A stretch of DNA of 64,000 nucleotides, taken from the NCBI GenBank assembly GCA_902623215.1, contig CACNSS010000001.1, positions 89,154-153,153 of the forward strand, given 5' to 3'. This document shows positions 25,012 through 33,982 of the stretch, in pieces. Position numbers and translations under genes: made by a program. The notes beneath the pieces are model-generated. The model was not told the DNA's origin and ran no database searches. It saw only the letters and a program-made list of their open reading frames with translations. Numbering within the stretch: the stretch's first letter is position 1; every line of letters starts with the position of its first letter. This DNA is from an uncultured Pelagibacteraceae bacterium (GTDB lineage: Bacteria; Pseudomonadota; Alphaproteobacteria; Pelagibacterales; Pelagibacteraceae).

Positions 25012-25734
25012 CTAATTTTTATAAAACGATTTTCTCAGAAAAATTGTTGTTAATACCAAACTAAAGAAAGCTAATATAGGAATATATATTTCTGGTGAAA
25101 AAATTACCTCTGTAATTTTGGGTAATTCTGAATTCTGATCTATTACTTTTTCTAAACCGCTGCCTATTGAAACTGCTAAAAAAATTTGAGGTACAATACC
25201 TATCAAAGATGCAAAGAAAAAATTTATCGTTTTGACATTAAAAATTGTGGGTAAAATACAACTAAGTTGCCAGGGTATCCCCCCTATAAATCTATAGATC
25301 AACAAATAATAAAATTCTGAGTTTTTAAATCTTCTTTCAAGATTTTCATACCTATTTAAGAATTTTTCCCTAATTAAATCCTTGAGAAAATAATTTCCAA
25401 ACATATACAAAAAAGTTGCACCCACACTTAAACCTATCACTACAATAATGGTACCCAACCATTTTCCAAACATAAAACCTCCTAGTAAGGCAATTGGTGA
25501 ACCAAATCCAAGAAATGGGAACACCCATAAAATTGTAAAAATCAAAAAAATTATGGATACCAAAAATAAATTAGAATTTTTTAGCTCTTGGAAATATAAT
25601 CTATTATCTCTAATAAAATTATAGGAAGTTATTTCATCAATACTAAATTTTGAAAAAAACATTAATAAAAAGAAAGTCACTAAAGTCAAGTAACATAATC
25701 CTATTATTATTTTAGTTTTTTTAGCTTTTTCCAT
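25012..25734 (-). CDS. TVP38/TMEM64-family (DedA-like) inner-membrane protein
   Basis: A 240-residue polytopic membrane protein of the VTT/SNARE-associated group, related to DedA lipid-handling proteins. Five or six hydrophobic segments are visible, starting at residues ~10-26. The FGSPIALLGGFMFGKWLGT segment and YRFIGGIPWQLSCILP match the re-entrant-loop signature (the family's R-x-x-P..P-x-x). DedA-family proteins are linked to lipid carrier recycling and proton-motive force; the precise substrate here is unknown. It is transcribed away from rpmH. Confidence 0.82.
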   Translation of the reverse strand: MEKAKKTKIIIGLCYLTLVTFFLLMFFSKFSIDEITSYNFIRDNRLYFQELKNSNLFLVSIIFLIFTILWVFPFLGFGSPIALLGGFMFGKWLGTIIVVIGLSVGATFLYMFGNYFLKDLIREKFLNRYENLERRFKNSEFYYLLIYRFIGGIPWQLSCILPTIFNVKTINFFFASLIGIVPQIFLAVSIGSGLEKVIDQNSELPKITEVIFSPEIYIPILAFFSLVLTTIFLRKSFYKN

Positions 25735-25764
25735 TATTGTTCATCGTATTCATAAATCTTATAT

Positions 25765-25793
25765 TTGCTATTTATATATTTAATTATTATAAA
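25765..25793 (+). promoter_or_regulatory. Probable sigma-70 promoter of the rpmH cluster
   Basis: TTGCTA (25765-25770) and TATAAA (25788-25793) are separated by 17 bp, placing the start about 25 nt before the rpmH ATG at 25826. The genes rpmH, rnpA, yidD, yidC, argB and beyond read on from here without large gaps. Confidence 0.5.
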
Positions 25794-25825
25794 GAGCGAA
25801 ATTTTACATATATTTAATTAGATTT

Positions 25826-25987
25826 ATGAAAAGAACCTATAATCCCTCGAATCGCAAACGTGCTAGGCGTCATGGGTTTCGATCTAAAATGAAAACTAAG
25901 GGTGGAAAACAATTGATAGCTAGAAGAAGAAAGCGTGGCCGTAAACACTTGACAGTATCCTCTACAATGAAAAAAAAAAGAAAATAA
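25826..25987 (+). CDS. rpmH: 50S ribosomal protein L34
   Basis: The 53-residue product begins MKRTYNPSN and contains RRHGFRSKM and the arginine-rich tail typical of L34; its last seven residues form an extra lysine-rich end. It was read directly from the sequence because it is short. It is 10 nt upstream of rnpA, the near-universal bacterial arrangement. Confidence 0.96.
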   Translation: MKRTYNPSNRKRARRHGFRSKMKTKGGKQLIARRRKRGRKHLTVSSTMKKKRK

Positions 25988-25997
25988 ACACAGTAAA

Positions 25998-26339
25998 ATG
26001 AAAAGCAAAATTGTTGCTCTTTCTCGAAATGAGGAATTCACTACGCTTCTCAATAGAAAAAAGTTATCAAACAAATATGTAAGTATTTTTTTTGGCCAAT
26101 TGCCAAATAAAAATACCAAAAAATTAAATATTTCTTTCTCAGTTAAAAAGAAAATAGCTAATGCTGTGGGGCGCAATAAAATCAAACGCAGATTGCGTTC
26201 AATCTTTAATGAGGCGGCTAAACAAAATTCAATTAATCTAAAAAATTCTTATCTTGTTATTTCTCATTCAGCTATGCTAAAAAATGATTTTAAAAATATA
26301 AAAGAAAAAATATTTCAAGATTTAAACAAAATAATATAA
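25998..26339 (+). CDS. rnpA: Ribonuclease P protein component
   Basis: Basic 113-residue subunit that helps the RNase P RNA cut tRNA 5' leaders. The RNR-type motif is visible as ISFSVKKKIANAVGRNKIKRRLRSIFNE. It follows rpmH by 10 nt, and the last base of its stop is the first base of the yidD ATG. Confidence 0.93.
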   Translation: MKSKIVALSRNEEFTTLLNRKKLSNKYVSIFFGQLPNKNTKKLNISFSVKKKIANAVGRNKIKRRLRSIFNEAAKQNSINLKNSYLVISHSAMLKNDFKNIKEKIFQDLNKII

Positions 26340-26575
26340 TGAAAATAATTAATCAAATCTTTATTATACCTATTAAACTGTATAAGTTTTTTTTAAGCCC
26401 ATTCTTTTATAATTCATGTAAATTTGAACCATCTTGTAGTTCTTATTGTTTAGAGTGCTTTGAAAAATATAACTTCGTTAAAGCAATCTACAAATCATGT
26501 TTGAGAATTTTAAGATGCAATCCATGGTTTGGTCATGGTGGTCATGACCCTGTTGAAAAAAAGGATGGAGTATAG
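26339..26575 (+). CDS. yidD: Membrane protein insertion efficiency factor YidD
   Basis: A 78-residue amphipathic protein that assists YidC. The family signature is clear: YKFFLSPF, CKFEPSCSSYCLECF, and RCNPWFGHGGHDPV near the C-terminus. It overlaps rnpA by 1 nt and yidC by 11 nt. Confidence 0.94.
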   Translation: MKIINQIFIIPIKLYKFFLSPFFYNSCKFEPSCSSYCLECFEKYNFVKAIYKSCLRILRCNPWFGHGGHDPVEKKDGV

Positions 26576-28262
26576 CTTGGACCAGAAGAATGTAATTTTA
26601 GCAATTTCATTATCAACGGCAATCATTGTGCTTTGGTCACTTTTCATGATTCCAGATCAGCCTACTAAAGAACAAATTCTTGCAGAGAAAGAAAAGATAG
26701 AAAAAGCTGAGACACCAAAAATTGAAAAAACACAAATAGTAAAGAAAATATCTAGAGAAGAGTCAATAAATTCAACAAAGAGAATAATTTTTGAAAATGA
26801 TAATATTATTGGTTCAATTTCATTAACTAATGGTGGTGTAATAGATGATTTAAAATTTAAAAAATATAATAAAGAGTTAGGTGGAGAAGACAAAATAGTT
26901 CTTTTAAATCCTGCCAATGTTGAAAATGGATATTTTTTAAATACTGGTTGGACTACAAACGATAATGTAGAAGTACCAAAGCCAGACACTACTTGGAAGA
27001 TAAATTCAAATACAAAACTAACCCCAGATAACCCAATAAAAATATTTTATGAAAATGATCAAAATATTATTTTTGAAAGAACTATAAGCATTGATAATAA
27101 CTATCTTTTCAACATAGAACAAAAAGTAATAAATAATTCTGATAATACATATAAATTTTATCCCTACGGCATAATTCATCGAAATAACTTACCAGAAGAT
27201 TTAACTGATTTTTATATATTGCACGAGGGATTAAGCGTGATTTTACAGGATGATATTGAGGAAATTGATTATTCAGAAATTAAAGAAAAAAAATATTCTA
27301 AGGAGGCTAGCTCTGGTTTTTATTTAATTGGAGATAAATATTGGATGACAAGTTTTATTCCACCTCAAGGTAGAAAATTTAGATTAGATTTTGATTACAC
27401 TAGCAAATATAGAACTTCTTATATTGATACTTCCGGTTATGAATTAGGCCCTAATTCATCTATAAATCATAATGTTAAATCTTTGATTGGAGCAAAAGAA
27501 ATATCTTTAATAGACAAATATGCTGAAGAACTCCAAATGGAAAGATTAGATCTAATAGTAAATTATGGTGTAATGTACATGGTGGTAAGACCTCTTTGGG
27601 TCGTTTTAGATTATTTGTTCAAATATACAAGTAATTACGGATATTCAATAATAATTTTGACAATATTAATTAGATTGGTTTTTTTTCCTTTAAATCAATT
27701 TTCAATGAAATCTATGGCGGCCATCAAAGCGCTCACACCTCAGATGAATTTAATTAAAGATAAATTTAAATCAGATAAACAACAGCAACAAAAAGAGATA
27801 ATGAAGTTATATAAAATTAATAAGGTAAATCCCGCAGCGTCTTGCCTCCCAATTTTAATACAAATTCCTATTTTTTTTAGTCTGTATAAACTCCTGATGC
27901 TCGATGTAGCCATGTATCATGCAAATTGGGTGTGGATCTGGCAAGATCTGTCCGCCAAGGATCCCCTTTCAATTTTCAACTTATTTGGATTACTCCCTTT
28001 TCAAGTTCCCAGTTTTCTAGAAATAGGACTTCTACCCGTCTTGATGGGCGGAAGTATGTGGTTACAGATGCGTTTATCACCTCAAGCAACTGGGAATTCA
28101 GAAGCTGAAAAAATTCAAAGAACCATGTTTAAATTTTTCCCATTGATACTAACAATAATATTGGCTGGTTTTGCAAGCGGCTTGGTTCTCTATTGGACCT
28201 GCACCAACTTGTTAACGATCCTCCAACAGTGGTACTTAAATAAAACAATTAAAGTTAAGTAG
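26565..28262 (+). CDS. yidC: Membrane protein insertase YidC
   Basis: Inner-membrane insertase for Sec-dependent and independent proteins. It has 565 residues from the ATG at 26565 (MEYSLDQKNVILAIS), chosen over the in-frame ATG at 26529 because YidC starts with a short cytoplasmic tail before TM1 (about residues 7-25). A large periplasmic domain is followed by the conserved core: IIILTILIRLVFFPLN with the positively charged groove Arg, the cytoplasmic hairpin around MNLIKDKFKSDKQ, and further membrane segments from ~430. The argB gene begins 3 nt after its stop; the GTPase gene engB often found between them is absent. Confidence 0.94.
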   Translation: MEYSLDQKNVILAISLSTAIIVLWSLFMIPDQPTKEQILAEKEKIEKAETPKIEKTQIVKKISREESINSTKRIIFENDNIIGSISLTNGGVIDDLKFKKYNKELGGEDKIVLLNPANVENGYFLNTGWTTNDNVEVPKPDTTWKINSNTKLTPDNPIKIFYENDQNIIFERTISIDNNYLFNIEQKVINNSDNTYKFYPYGIIHRNNLPEDLTDFYILHEGLSVILQDDIEEIDYSEIKEKKYSKEASSGFYLIGDKYWMTSFIPPQGRKFRLDFDYTSKYRTSYIDTSGYELGPNSSINHNVKSLIGAKEISLIDKYAEELQMERLDLIVNYGVMYMVVRPLWVVLDYLFKYTSNYGYSIIILTILIRLVFFPLNQFSMKSMAAIKALTPQMNLIKDKFKSDKQQQQKEIMKLYKINKVNPAASCLPILIQIPIFFSLYKLLMLDVAMYHANWVWIWQDLSAKDPLSIFNLFGLLPFQVPSFLEIGLLPVLMGGSMWLQMRLSPQATGNSEAEKIQRTMFKFFPLILTIILAGFASGLVLYWTCTNLLTILQQWYLNKTIKVK

Positions 28263-28265
28263 CAA

Positions 28266-29126
28266 ATGAGCTTAACAAAAGAGGAATTAGAATATATCAT
28301 TCCTAAAGATGGTCCTCCAATAGATGAGGTTTCTAAATATATCGAAAAATATAAGAATGATTTGATTTGTCTGAAATATTCGGGGAATGTATTTTTGGAT
28401 CGCAAAATCTTTAACAATTTTATTTATGACCTTAATATTTTAAACAAATTGGGTCTTTCAATTGTTGTAATTCATGGTGGTGGCCCAAGAATAAAAAAAG
28501 AGTTAGAAAAATCAAATATTCAGTCAGAGTTTATAAGAGGATTGAGAGTTACTACTGAAAAAATGATAAACATTGTTGAGAATGTTCTTATTGATTTTAA
28601 TAACGATATAGTAAGTTCATTAGAAAAAATGGGTACAAAAGCAGTTAGTATCCACTCTAAAAAAAATAATGTTATTGAAGTTTTGAGAGATGCACCTGAA
28701 CTAGGTTTTGTTGGCACACCAAACAAAATAAATAACGAAATAATATTAAATATTATTAAAGATGATAAAATCCCTATTATATCACCCTTAGGTTTACAAG
28801 GAAATCAAGCTTTTAATATCAATGGAGATGTAGCGGCTGGTAAAATAGCACAATCACTTAAATGTAGAAGATTGCTTTTAATGACTAATGTTGAAGGTGT
28901 CTTAGATAAAAATAAAAAACTAATTGAGGAAATATCTTCTTCTGAAATTTTAGAAATGGTTAAAAATGAAACTATCACCGGTGGTATGATCCCCAAAATA
29001 AATATGGGGCTAGAATCTATTAATAATGGGGTTACTGCTGTAGGAATAATTGATGCAAGACCAAAACACTCGATACTCTTTGAATTATTTTCTGATAAAG
29101 GTTCAGGCACATTAATTAGAAAATGA
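28266..29126 (+). CDS. argB: Acetylglutamate kinase
   Basis: Second step of arginine synthesis: phosphorylates N-acetylglutamate. The 286 residues belong to the amino-acid kinase fold: CLKYSGN near the start, VVIHGGGPRI, FIRGLRVTT, FNINGDVAAGKIA, LLLMTNVEGVLD, and TGGMIPKI. The sequence around residue 120 (SIHSKKNNVIEV) is less typical. It is followed after a 4-nt overlap by a HAD phosphatase gene. Confidence 0.9.
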   Translation: MSLTKEELEYIIPKDGPPIDEVSKYIEKYKNDLICLKYSGNVFLDRKIFNNFIYDLNILNKLGLSIVVIHGGGPRIKKELEKSNIQSEFIRGLRVTTEKMINIVENVLIDFNNDIVSSLEKMGTKAVSIHSKKNNVIEVLRDAPELGFVGTPNKINNEIILNIIKDDKIPIISPLGLQGNQAFNINGDVAAGKIAQSLKCRRLLLMTNVEGVLDKNKKLIEEISSSEILEMVKNETITGGMIPKINMGLESINNGVTAVGIIDARPKHSILFELFSDKGSGTLIRK

Positions 29127-29812
29127 ATTTAAAAGATAAAAAATATCTTCTACTTGATCTTGATGGTGTTTGTTATGGTAAGCACAATAACTATTCTTTA
29201 GAGCGTGTATTTGGTCAAGTCTCAAAGAGAATGACACAATTTATATCTGAAAAACTTAATATTGATAAAAACAAAGCTAAAGAACTACAAACTAACTACT
29301 TCTATAAATATAATACCTCATTAAGAGGGTTAATGGTTCATAATGGAATATCTCCAGATGAATTTTTGTCATACGTTCATGAAATTGATTTATCATTTAT
29401 GAAAGAAGATAAAATTATGAGAGATGAACTTCAGCAATTAGATATGGAAAAATTCATCTTTACTAATGGAAGTGCTGAACATGCTGCTAATATTTTAACT
29501 CACCTTGGTGTATATGATTTATTTGGAAGAGATAAGGTTTTTGATATTAAAGATGCTGGTTATGTGCCTAAACCAGAAGCAGAGACTTTCGACTTAATGC
29601 TTAAAAAATTTGGTATAAATCCAAAAGAGACTGTTTATATAGAGGATATAGCTAAAAATTTAAGCATAGGTCACAAACGAGGGTGTACAACTGTTTGGTT
29701 AATTAATGATGAGCATTTTGGAAAAATGGATGCAGACAAAGATTTTATTTCACACAAAATTGAAAATCTGTCTTTATTTCTTAAAGAAATAAGGTTATTA
29801 AAAAACCAATAA
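29123..29812 (+). CDS. HAD hydrolase of the pyrimidine 5'-nucleotidase (SDT1-like) group
   Basis: A 229-residue HAD phosphatase. Motif I is LLLDLDGVCY (residues 9-18), motif II FIFTNGS, motif III the lysine in YVPKPEAE, and motif IV YIEDIAKN. The sequence matches the pyrimidine 5'-nucleotidase subgroup commonly found between argB and dapD in alphaproteobacteria. The natural substrate is unproven; nucleotide monophosphates or sugar phosphates are usual for the group. Confidence 0.82.
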   Translation: MNLKDKKYLLLDLDGVCYGKHNNYSLERVFGQVSKRMTQFISEKLNIDKNKAKELQTNYFYKYNTSLRGLMVHNGISPDEFLSYVHEIDLSFMKEDKIMRDELQQLDMEKFIFTNGSAEHAANILTHLGVYDLFGRDKVFDIKDAGYVPKPEAETFDLMLKKFGINPKETVYIEDIAKNLSIGHKRGCTTVWLINDEHFGKMDADKDFISHKIENLSLFLKEIRLLKNQ

Positions 29813-29815
29813 TAT

Positions 29816-30634
29816 ATGTCTATAGAAAAAATTATAAATGATGCATGGGAGAATAGAAAAGATATCTCACCAGACTCTGACAAAAGCATTATAGATGCTA
29901 TAAATGAAACAATAGAATTATTGGACCAAGGAAAAGTTCGAGTAGCAAATCGACAACCTGATGGCAAATGGGAAACTAATCAAGTAGCCAAAAAAGCAAT
30001 ACTTTTATCATTTAGAACTAGTAAAATGACCACCACGGCGGGTCCATATTCTGTATGGTGGGACAAGGTAGCGTTTAAAACAGCTGGTTGGACTGAAGAG
30101 GATCATAAAAAAGCAGGATTTCGTTATGTGCCCAATGGAATGACTAGAAAGGGTTGTTATATTGCTCCTGGGGTCGTCTTGATGCCCTGTTTTATAAACA
30201 TAGGAGGATTTGTTGACAGCGGTACGATGGTCGATACGTGGAGTACGGTTGGGTCAGGAGCTCAAATAGGTAAAAACGTACATTTATCAGGTGGAGTTGG
30301 AATTGGTGGCGTCTTGGAACCTGTTCAAGCATCACCGACTATTATAGAAGATAATTGTTTTATTGGTGCACGCGCCGAAGTAGCCGAAGGCGTTATCGTT
30401 AGAAAAAATAGTGTCCTAGCAACCGGTGTATATCTAACGGCTTCGACCCGTATAGTTAACCGTTCGACAAATGAGATAATGACCGGTGAAGTACCTGAGG
30501 GGAGTGTTGTAGTTCCAGGATCTCTTCCATCTAAAAAACCTGGTAGCCCAAGTTTATATTGTGCGGTTATCGTCAAACAGGTTGATGAGAAAACAAGATC
30601 TAAGACATCGATAAACGACCTTCTAAGAGACTAA
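29816..30634 (+). CDS. dapD: Tetrahydrodipicolinate N-succinyltransferase
   Basis: Lysine/diaminopimelate pathway enzyme that succinylates tetrahydrodipicolinate. It has 272 residues with a helical N-terminus followed by a left-handed parallel beta-helix of hexapeptide repeats (from about residue 110). [40 protein letters not shown] is the most conserved stretch, followed by [16 protein letters not shown]. It is followed after 2 nt by dapE, the enzyme two steps later. Confidence 0.96.
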   Translation: MSIEKIINDAWENRKDISPDSDKSIIDAINETIELLDQGKVRVANRQPDGKWETNQVAKKAILLSFRTSKMTTTAGPYSVWWDKVAFKTAGWTEEDHKKAGFRYVPNGMTRKGCYIAPGVVLMPCFINIGGFVDSGTMVDTWSTVGSGAQIGKNVHLSGGVGIGGVLEPVQASPTIIEDNCFIGARAEVAEGVIVRKNSVLATGVYLTASTRIVNRSTNEIMTGEVPEGSVVVPGSLPSKKPGSPSLYCAVIVKQVDEKTRSKTSINDLLRD

Positions 30635-30636
30635 TA

Positions 30637-31776
30637 ATGAAAACTCTCAATGAATTAAAATTAGCTCAAGAGCTAATACGCTTTAGAACAACCCTCACTG
30701 AAGATAGGGGTCTAATAAGGTTTTTATCTAAGAAACTTTCATCTATTGGTTTTAAATGCAAAATAATTAAATCAAAAGGTACCGGACCAAAGCCAGCATT
30801 AAATTTATATGCGAGAATTGGTAAATCAAAACCTCACTTTAATTATTTAGGTCATACTGACGTAGTGGCAAATTTAAATGGCTGGGAAATACCTCCTTTT
30901 AAAGGTCTTGTGAAAAATGGATTTCTACATGGTAGAGGAGCTCAAGATATGAAAGGTGGAGTTGCTTGTTTCATCAGTGCAATGAGTAAATTTTTGGCTA
31001 ATAAAAAATTCAAAGGATCTATTTCAATAATTATTGCTGCAGATGAAGAGACAACTGGATTAGGAACTCCTGCTGTTATGAAGTATTTGAGAAAAAGAAA
31101 TGAAAAAATTGATTTTTCTATTGTTGGAGAGCCTACATCAAATAAGTTAATTGGTGATGAAATTAGAATTGGAAGACGTGGATCTATGAATGGAATAATT
31201 ACAGTTTATGGCAAAAGTGGTCATGCTGCTTTTAAAAATTTCATTAATCCATGTACTGCTTTAGCGAAAATAATATCAAAATTAAAAAGTTCCTCTTTAG
31301 ATAACGGCACAAAATTTATGCCACCTTCTAATTTAGAGTTTACTAAAATGAATGTTGATAATTTGTCTGAAAATGTTGTGCCACAATCAGCTACTGCAAA
31401 ATTTAACGTTAGATTTAACACTAAATATAAATCATCTTCTTTGAAGAAAAAATTAAATCAAATAATCAGTTCAATTGCTAAAAAAGAGAAATGTCGAGTA
31501 AAAATAGAATACAGAGTTAGTGGAGAGGCTTTTTATACTCAGCCTAATAAAAATATCTTAATGGTTAAAAAAATTGTCAAAAAAATTACTGGCAATTCCC
31601 CAAAATTAAATTGTAGAGGAGGCACGAGTGACAGCCGTTTTCTTGGCAAAATACCTAGATTAGAATTGGGCTTGAGAAATAACACTATACATCAAATTGA
31701 TGAAAAGACTTCTGTGGCAGATTTAAAAAAGTTAACAAGAATATATAATCAAATTTTACAAAATTATTTTAATTGA
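30637..31776 (+). CDS. dapE: Succinyl-diaminopimelate desuccinylase
   Basis: Dinuclear zinc peptidase-family enzyme that releases L,L-diaminopimelate for peptidoglycan and lysine. The 379 residues carry the zinc ligands in YLGHTDVV and GRGAQDMKGG, the catalytic Glu pair in AADEETTG, GEPTS, GRRGSMNGII and CRGGTSDSRF. GHAAFKN replaces the usual GHVAYPH. Its TGA overlaps the TTG start of the deacetylase-family gene. Confidence 0.93.
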   Translation: MKTLNELKLAQELIRFRTTLTEDRGLIRFLSKKLSSIGFKCKIIKSKGTGPKPALNLYARIGKSKPHFNYLGHTDVVANLNGWEIPPFKGLVKNGFLHGRGAQDMKGGVACFISAMSKFLANKKFKGSISIIIAADEETTGLGTPAVMKYLRKRNEKIDFSIVGEPTSNKLIGDEIRIGRRGSMNGIITVYGKSGHAAFKNFINPCTALAKIISKLKSSSLDNGTKFMPPSNLEFTKMNVDNLSENVVPQSATAKFNVRFNTKYKSSSLKKKLNQIISSIAKKEKCRVKIEYRVSGEAFYTQPNKNILMVKKIVKKITGNSPKLNCRGGTSDSRFLGKIPRLELGLRNNTIHQIDEKTSVADLKKLTRIYNQILQNYFN

Positions 31777-32740
31777 GTACTGCAATTATAACTTCAGATA
31801 CATCAATACACCATTTAACAGGTGATGGTCATCCTGAAAGACCTGAGAGAGTTATTGCAATTACTGAAAAATTAAAAAAAAGAAATGATTTAATTTGGGA
31901 TAAACCTAAAAAATTTGATTTAGATATTTTAAAGAAAGCGCATGATGAAAAATATGTTGATATGGTTCAAAAAAGCTTTCCAAAAGAGGGATTAAAATTC
32001 TTAGATGGAGATACTGTAATTTCACCGGGTAGTGAAAAAGCAACAAGAGAAGCAGTAGGTGCTATTTTAAAGGCAATAGACTCTGTCGAACAAAAAAAAT
32101 ATAAAAACGCTTTTTGCGTCGTAAGACCGCCTGGGGGCTAGTGCCCTCTTTAACTAGGGGGCACTGGTCTTAATTTGGACATCACGCAGAGAAAGATAAA
32201 GCTATGGGTTTTTGTATATACAACAACGTAGCTATTGGTGCACACTATCTCATTGATAAATATAAATACAAAAGAGTAGCTATACTTGATCCAGATGTGC
32301 ATCATGGAAACGGCGTGCAAGACATTTTTTATGACAACCTTAAAGTTTTATACTTATCAACTCATCAATATCCATTTTATCCTGGTACTGGTAGTGAAAA
32401 AGAAAAAGGAAATTATGATAATATTTTTAATGTGCCTTTGCCCGCAGGAACTGGTTCTGAAGAATATTTAAACGCTTATGACAGAGTTGTAGATAAATTA
32501 ATAAAATTTCAGCCAGAATTTTTACTTTTGAGCATGGGTTTTGATGCAGAGGAAAGGGACCCTCTTGCATCTTTTAAATTATTACCAAGAGATTTCTATG
32601 AAATTACTAAAAGAGCTATTAAAGCAACTAATGAATTTACTAAAGGAAGAGTTGTATCTATTTTAGAAGGTGGATATGATTTAAATGCTTTAGCTGATTG
32701 TTCAAATGAACATGTTAACGCACTATTAGAATTCAATTGA
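31773..32740 (+). CDS. Histone-deacetylase-family amidohydrolase split by a 44-nt insert
   Basis: Zinc amidohydrolase of the HDAC/AcuC/acetylpolyamine group. Part 1 (31773-32141, TTG start overlapping the dapE stop) encodes the N-terminus through DGHPERPERV to AFCVVRPPG, then GGC and a TAG stop. Part 2 resumes in a different frame at GGA (32177) as GHHAEKDKAMGFC and runs to 32740 with LDPDVHHGNGVQ (zinc ligands), STHQYPFYPGTG, SMGFDAEERDPL and LEGGYD. Both halves are intact and conserved; only a 44-nt segment (32133-32176) interrupts the active-site motif RPPG|HHA. It is either a gene read by translational bypass or a very recent null allele. An ATG at 32204 could start the second half, but that product would lack the HH pair. 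Confidence 0.85.
32133..32176 (+). other. 44-nt GC-rich hairpin insert inside the deacetylase gene (bypass-like element)
   Basis: The segment between the proline codon and GGA-CAT-CAC. 32136-32148 pairs with 32157-32169 in a 13-bp stem (three G-U pairs) around an 8-nt loop. It contains stop codons in all three frames: TAG at 32139, TAG at 32155, TAA at 32171. Removing exactly 44 nt joins CCT to GGA-CAT-CAC and restores one frame. GC content is 23 of 44, far above the neighbouring sequence. It begins with a Gly codon (GGG) and ends immediately before another (GGA). Confidence 0.75.
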
Positions 32741-32770
32741 TAATATTTTAGTAAATTATAAATCAACATC

Positions 32771-33262
32771 ATGAAACTATACAAAATAAGAAAATCACAA
32801 ATTGATAACAAAGGTCGTGGACTTTATGCTACTAAAAATATCAAAGAAGGTACAAAAATTATTAATTATTTAGGAAAAATAATTACAAATAAAGAAGTTG
32901 AAGAGTCAGAAAAATTCGACAATAAAAAACCTATTTACCTATTTACTCTAAATAAAAAATACACTTTGGATGGTGATTTTTCATTTAATATTGCTGGATT
33001 AGTTAATCATAGTTGTGATGCAAACGCGCGTTATGATGGTAAGGGTTTAAAGATTTGGATAACAGCTGATAGAGACATTAAAAAAGGTGAAGAGATAACT
33101 TGTGATTATGGTTTCAGCTTTGATAAAGATTACAAACAATTTCCTTGTAAATGCAAATCAAAAAATTGTTGTGGTTTTATAATTCGTGAAGAAAGCCGTT
33201 GGAGAATTCATCGTAAATTTTCGATGAGTAATAAAAAAAATTTAATAAATAACTCTCATTAA
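32771..33262 (+). CDS. SET-domain protein (lysine methyltransferase-like)
   Basis: A 163-residue SET domain of the kind that methylates protein lysines using S-adenosylmethionine. It has the N-terminal GRGLYATKNIKEGTKI, the cofactor motif LVNHSCDANAR, the catalytic region GEEITCDYGF with its Tyr, and a post-SET cysteine cluster CKCKSKNCCGF. It starts 30 nt after the deacetylase-family gene on the same strand. The pairing of a SET methyltransferase and an HDAC-family enzyme hints at a shared protein or polyamine modification role, but substrates are unknown. Its end overlaps the 3' end of truA. Confidence 0.88.
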   Translation: MKLYKIRKSQIDNKGRGLYATKNIKEGTKIINYLGKIITNKEVEESEKFDNKKPIYLFTLNKKYTLDGDFSFNIAGLVNHSCDANARYDGKGLKIWITADRDIKKGEEITCDYGFSFDKDYKQFPCKCKSKNCCGFIIREESRWRIHRKFSMSNKKNLINNSH

Positions 33263-33982
33263 ATAAAGGCCTTGTGATGGTGCAGGTGGTGCACATAATT
33301 TTCTCTTTTTAGACTCCACTACATCAACAAATTTTTTTAAAGTCCATTTTTTTTCCCCAACATATTTTAAACATCCAACCATAGACCTAACCTGCTGCTG
33401 TAAAAAAGATTGAGATCTGAATTCTATCTCTATCTTATTTTTTTTAGATTTGATTTTAACTAATTTCATAGTTTTTATTGGACTTTTAGCTCTACAACTA
33501 GATTTTCTAAAAGTACTAAAATCCATAGTTCCTATTAATTTTTTTGCACTTTTTCTCATTAATTTTAAATCAAGATCTTTCATGATGTGCCAACCCCTAT
33601 TTTCATCTAACACTGGTCCACTGATCCTATTTATAATCACGTAATTATAAACTCTCATTTTAGCTGAAAATCTTGCATGAAAATTTTTACCTCTTTTTTT
33701 AATCTTAAGTATTGCTACTCCATTTTTATTCAAAAAATGATTTATTGATTTTAAAAATTTATCTAATTCAGTAATCTTATTTTTACAATCAAAATGTGCT
33801 GATTGTTCTTTGGCATGGACACCTACATCTAATCTTCCAGCTCCATATATTGTAATTTTTTCTTTTAATAATTTTGAAATTTTATTTTGTAATATTCCTT
33901 GAACTGTTTTTCCTTTTTTTTGAATTTGCCATCCTTTAAAATTGGTACCCACGTATTCAATCAATATTTGATATCTAAACAT
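33242..33982 (-). CDS. truA: tRNA pseudouridine(38-40) synthase
   Basis: Converts U38-U40 of the tRNA anticodon stem to pseudouridine. It has 246 residues with the catalytic aspartate in GAGRLDVGVHA (usually GRTDAGVHA; the Thr is Leu here). FHARFSA, DFSTFR, FLQQQVRSMVG and PPAPSQGLYL are standard TruA segments. It overlaps fmt by 8 nt, as the last gene of the def-fmt-truA unit. Confidence 0.93.
   Translation of the reverse strand: MFRYQILIEYVGTNFKGWQIQKKGKTVQGILQNKISKLLKEKITIYGAGRLDVGVHAKEQSAHFDCKNKITELDKFLKSINHFLNKNGVAILKIKKRGKNFHARFSAKMRVYNYVIINRISGPVLDENRGWHIMKDLDLKLMRKSAKKLIGTMDFSTFRKSSCRAKSPIKTMKLVKIKSKKNKIEIEFRSQSFLQQQVRSMVGCLKYVGEKKWTLKKFVDVVESKKRKLCAPPAPSQGLYLMRVIY

Noticed and set aside
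25814..26185. 123-residue open frame on the minus strand
   Set aside because: It is antisense to rpmH and rnpA, both certain genes; its sequence is hydrophobic shadow coding.
26529..26564. Upstream start for yidC
   Set aside because: The extra 12 residues lie inside yidD and do not resemble a YidC N-terminus; ATG at 26565 fits better.
32133..32176. Rho-independent terminator
   Set aside because: The stem is strong but is followed by TTAATTTGG rather than a T run, and it lies inside a conserved coding motif.
32101..32210. Simple -1 or +1 frameshift, or stop-codon readthrough, in the deacetylase gene
   Set aside because: Stop codons occur in all three frames inside the insert (32139, 32155, 32171), so one frameshift or one readthrough cannot join the halves.
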